Assembly: GCF_017114825.1 (NCBI RefSeq)
Contig: NZ_JADEVO010000002.1
Coordinates: 1 to 64,000, forward strand
Reading direction: 5' to 3'
DNA length: 64,000 nucleotides
Origin: Pseudomonas gregormendelii
GTDB taxonomy: Bacteria; Pseudomonadota; Gammaproteobacteria; Pseudomonadales; Pseudomonadaceae
Of the stretch, positions 63,408 through 64,000 are shown in pieces. The notes under the pieces were generated by a model. The model ran no database searches. It saw only the letters and a list, made by a program, of their open reading frames with translations, and was not told the origin of the DNA. The position numbers and the translations under genes are program-made. The stretch's first letter is position 1, and each line of letters opens with the position of its first letter.

Positions 63408-63852
63408 GCCTCAGCCCTCTAAAACCACATGCCCAACCCGGCATGGGTTGGCCGCTTAATCTCTCAGTCATTTGGCGCCAGGCGCCGCGTTTCTTTAGAG
63501 GTCTTACCGGCTACACCTACAGTGAAGGAACCGGGCCCCTAGAAAAGAGCGCTGCTTTATACCAGAAAGACCGCAGAGCAACAACATTCTGTGTGCGTGG
63601 AGTCGATAAAAACCGTGTTTTTCAGGCTTTGAGCGCCTTGGATAAAGGCTGTGGGGGATATTGACCGCTCGTCGCAGAGAATCAACCGACAGCCCGTTTC
63701 GCGGTTTCACAGATCGCCGCACACGGAAATCAATCGCACATAGTCCCCCTAAAATGAAAATGGGGATAGTCATTTGCAAAGGAGCCATCTAGGGTAAGCC
63801 TTTTCCAGACTGCACTTGCAGATGGGCCTTCGATCTGTAAAGGAAACCGACC
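63408..63852. other. Intergenic region between rpmB and the peptide-binding protein gene
   Basis: 445 bases with no supported gene; the frames here are short and without family similarity. It contains both divergent promoters. CAGAT...ATCTG near 63819-63837 is a small hairpin in the leader of the plus-strand gene. Confidence 0.6.
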
Positions 63853-64000
63853 ATGCGCCTCGCTGCCCTACCGCTGTTGCTCGCCCCTCTCCTGCTGAGC
63901 CCGCACGCCATGGCTGCGGCCCTGAGCGTCTGCACCGAGGCCAGCCCTGAAGGGTTCGACGTGGTGCAATACAACTCGCTGACCACCACCAATGCATCAG
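63853..64000 (+). CDS. ABC transporter peptide-binding protein (5' part)
   Basis: The first 49 codons, cut by the window edge. A signal peptide (MRLAALPLLLAPLLLSPHAMA, cleaved about residue 21) is followed by AALSVCTEASPEGFDVVQYN, the N-terminus typical of DppA-type periplasmic dipeptide-binding proteins. AAAGGAA precedes the ATG. The partner permease and ATPase genes would be expected outside the window; PA5317 at the same place in P. aeruginosa is such a binding protein as I recall. Confidence 0.82.
   Translation, partial: MRLAALPLLLAPLLLSPHAMAAALSVCTEASPEGFDVVQYNSLTTTNAS

Overview
The window is a stretch of a Pseudomonas chromosome, most likely the P. fluorescens group. Three things support this: the gene order (algP-algQ-hemYXDC-algR-argH, cyaA-rnk-cyaY-lysA-dapF-xerC, glnK-amtB, rep-xpt, dadAX-lrp, rpmG-rpmB), the dense Pseudomonas-type REP/REPIN repeats between genes, and family-level matches of nearly every protein. 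As I recall the P. aeruginosa map, this is the block from about PA5245 to PA5317. No rRNA or tRNA gene, insertion sequence, integrase or CRISPR array was seen.

Layout. 1-8.6 kb: a 53-bp perfect inverted repeat, elbB, a DUF188 protein, a cytochrome c-FTR1 iron permease, a LysE exporter, an MscS channel, an ABC-F ATPase, a TIGR02444 protein and the histone-like AlgP. 8.7-17.8 kb: an FKBP, the sigma-70 binder AlgQ/Rsd, a DsbB homologue, the tetrapyrrole operon hemC-hemD-hemX-hemY, the response regulator AlgR (no AlgZ/FimS kinase gene beside it) and argH. 17.9-29.7 kb: a GST, small conserved proteins, class I adenylate cyclase, rnk, cyaY, the lptM-lysA-dapF-DUF484-xerC-HAD operon, sutA and a YjbQ protein. 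29.8-36.1 kb: amtB-glnK, ubiK, then a 2.1-kb accessory insert (a strongly structured non-coding element, a BRO-N gene, an orphan HigA-like gene, a HigBA toxin-antitoxin pair) and comM. 36-49 kb: an epimerase-like protein, a chemoreceptor, a LysR regulator, a MATE pump, a GGDEF-EAL protein, rep, xpt and an acetyl-CoA hydrolase/transferase. 49-64 kb: cytochrome c5, then alanine and polyamine catabolism (PauR-like repressor, dadX, ridA, dadA, lrp, PauB-like oxidase, PauC-like dehydrogenase, cupin), a MocR regulator, a phospholipase D, an MFS transporter, rpmG-rpmB, and the start of a peptide-binding protein cut by the window edge.

How the genes work together. DadA, RidA and DadX under Lrp turn alanine isomers into pyruvate. 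PauR, PauB and PauC form part of polyamine catabolism. LysA and DapF share the diaminopimelate/lysine branch. HemC and HemD make uroporphyrinogen III. GlnK gates AmtB. The least understood part is 32.28-34.4 kb. There a roughly 250-nt region carries three loop-borne copies of one 9-mer plus a nearly complementary segment, directly upstream of the BRO-N gene; I consider it the best candidate for an undescribed element in this window.
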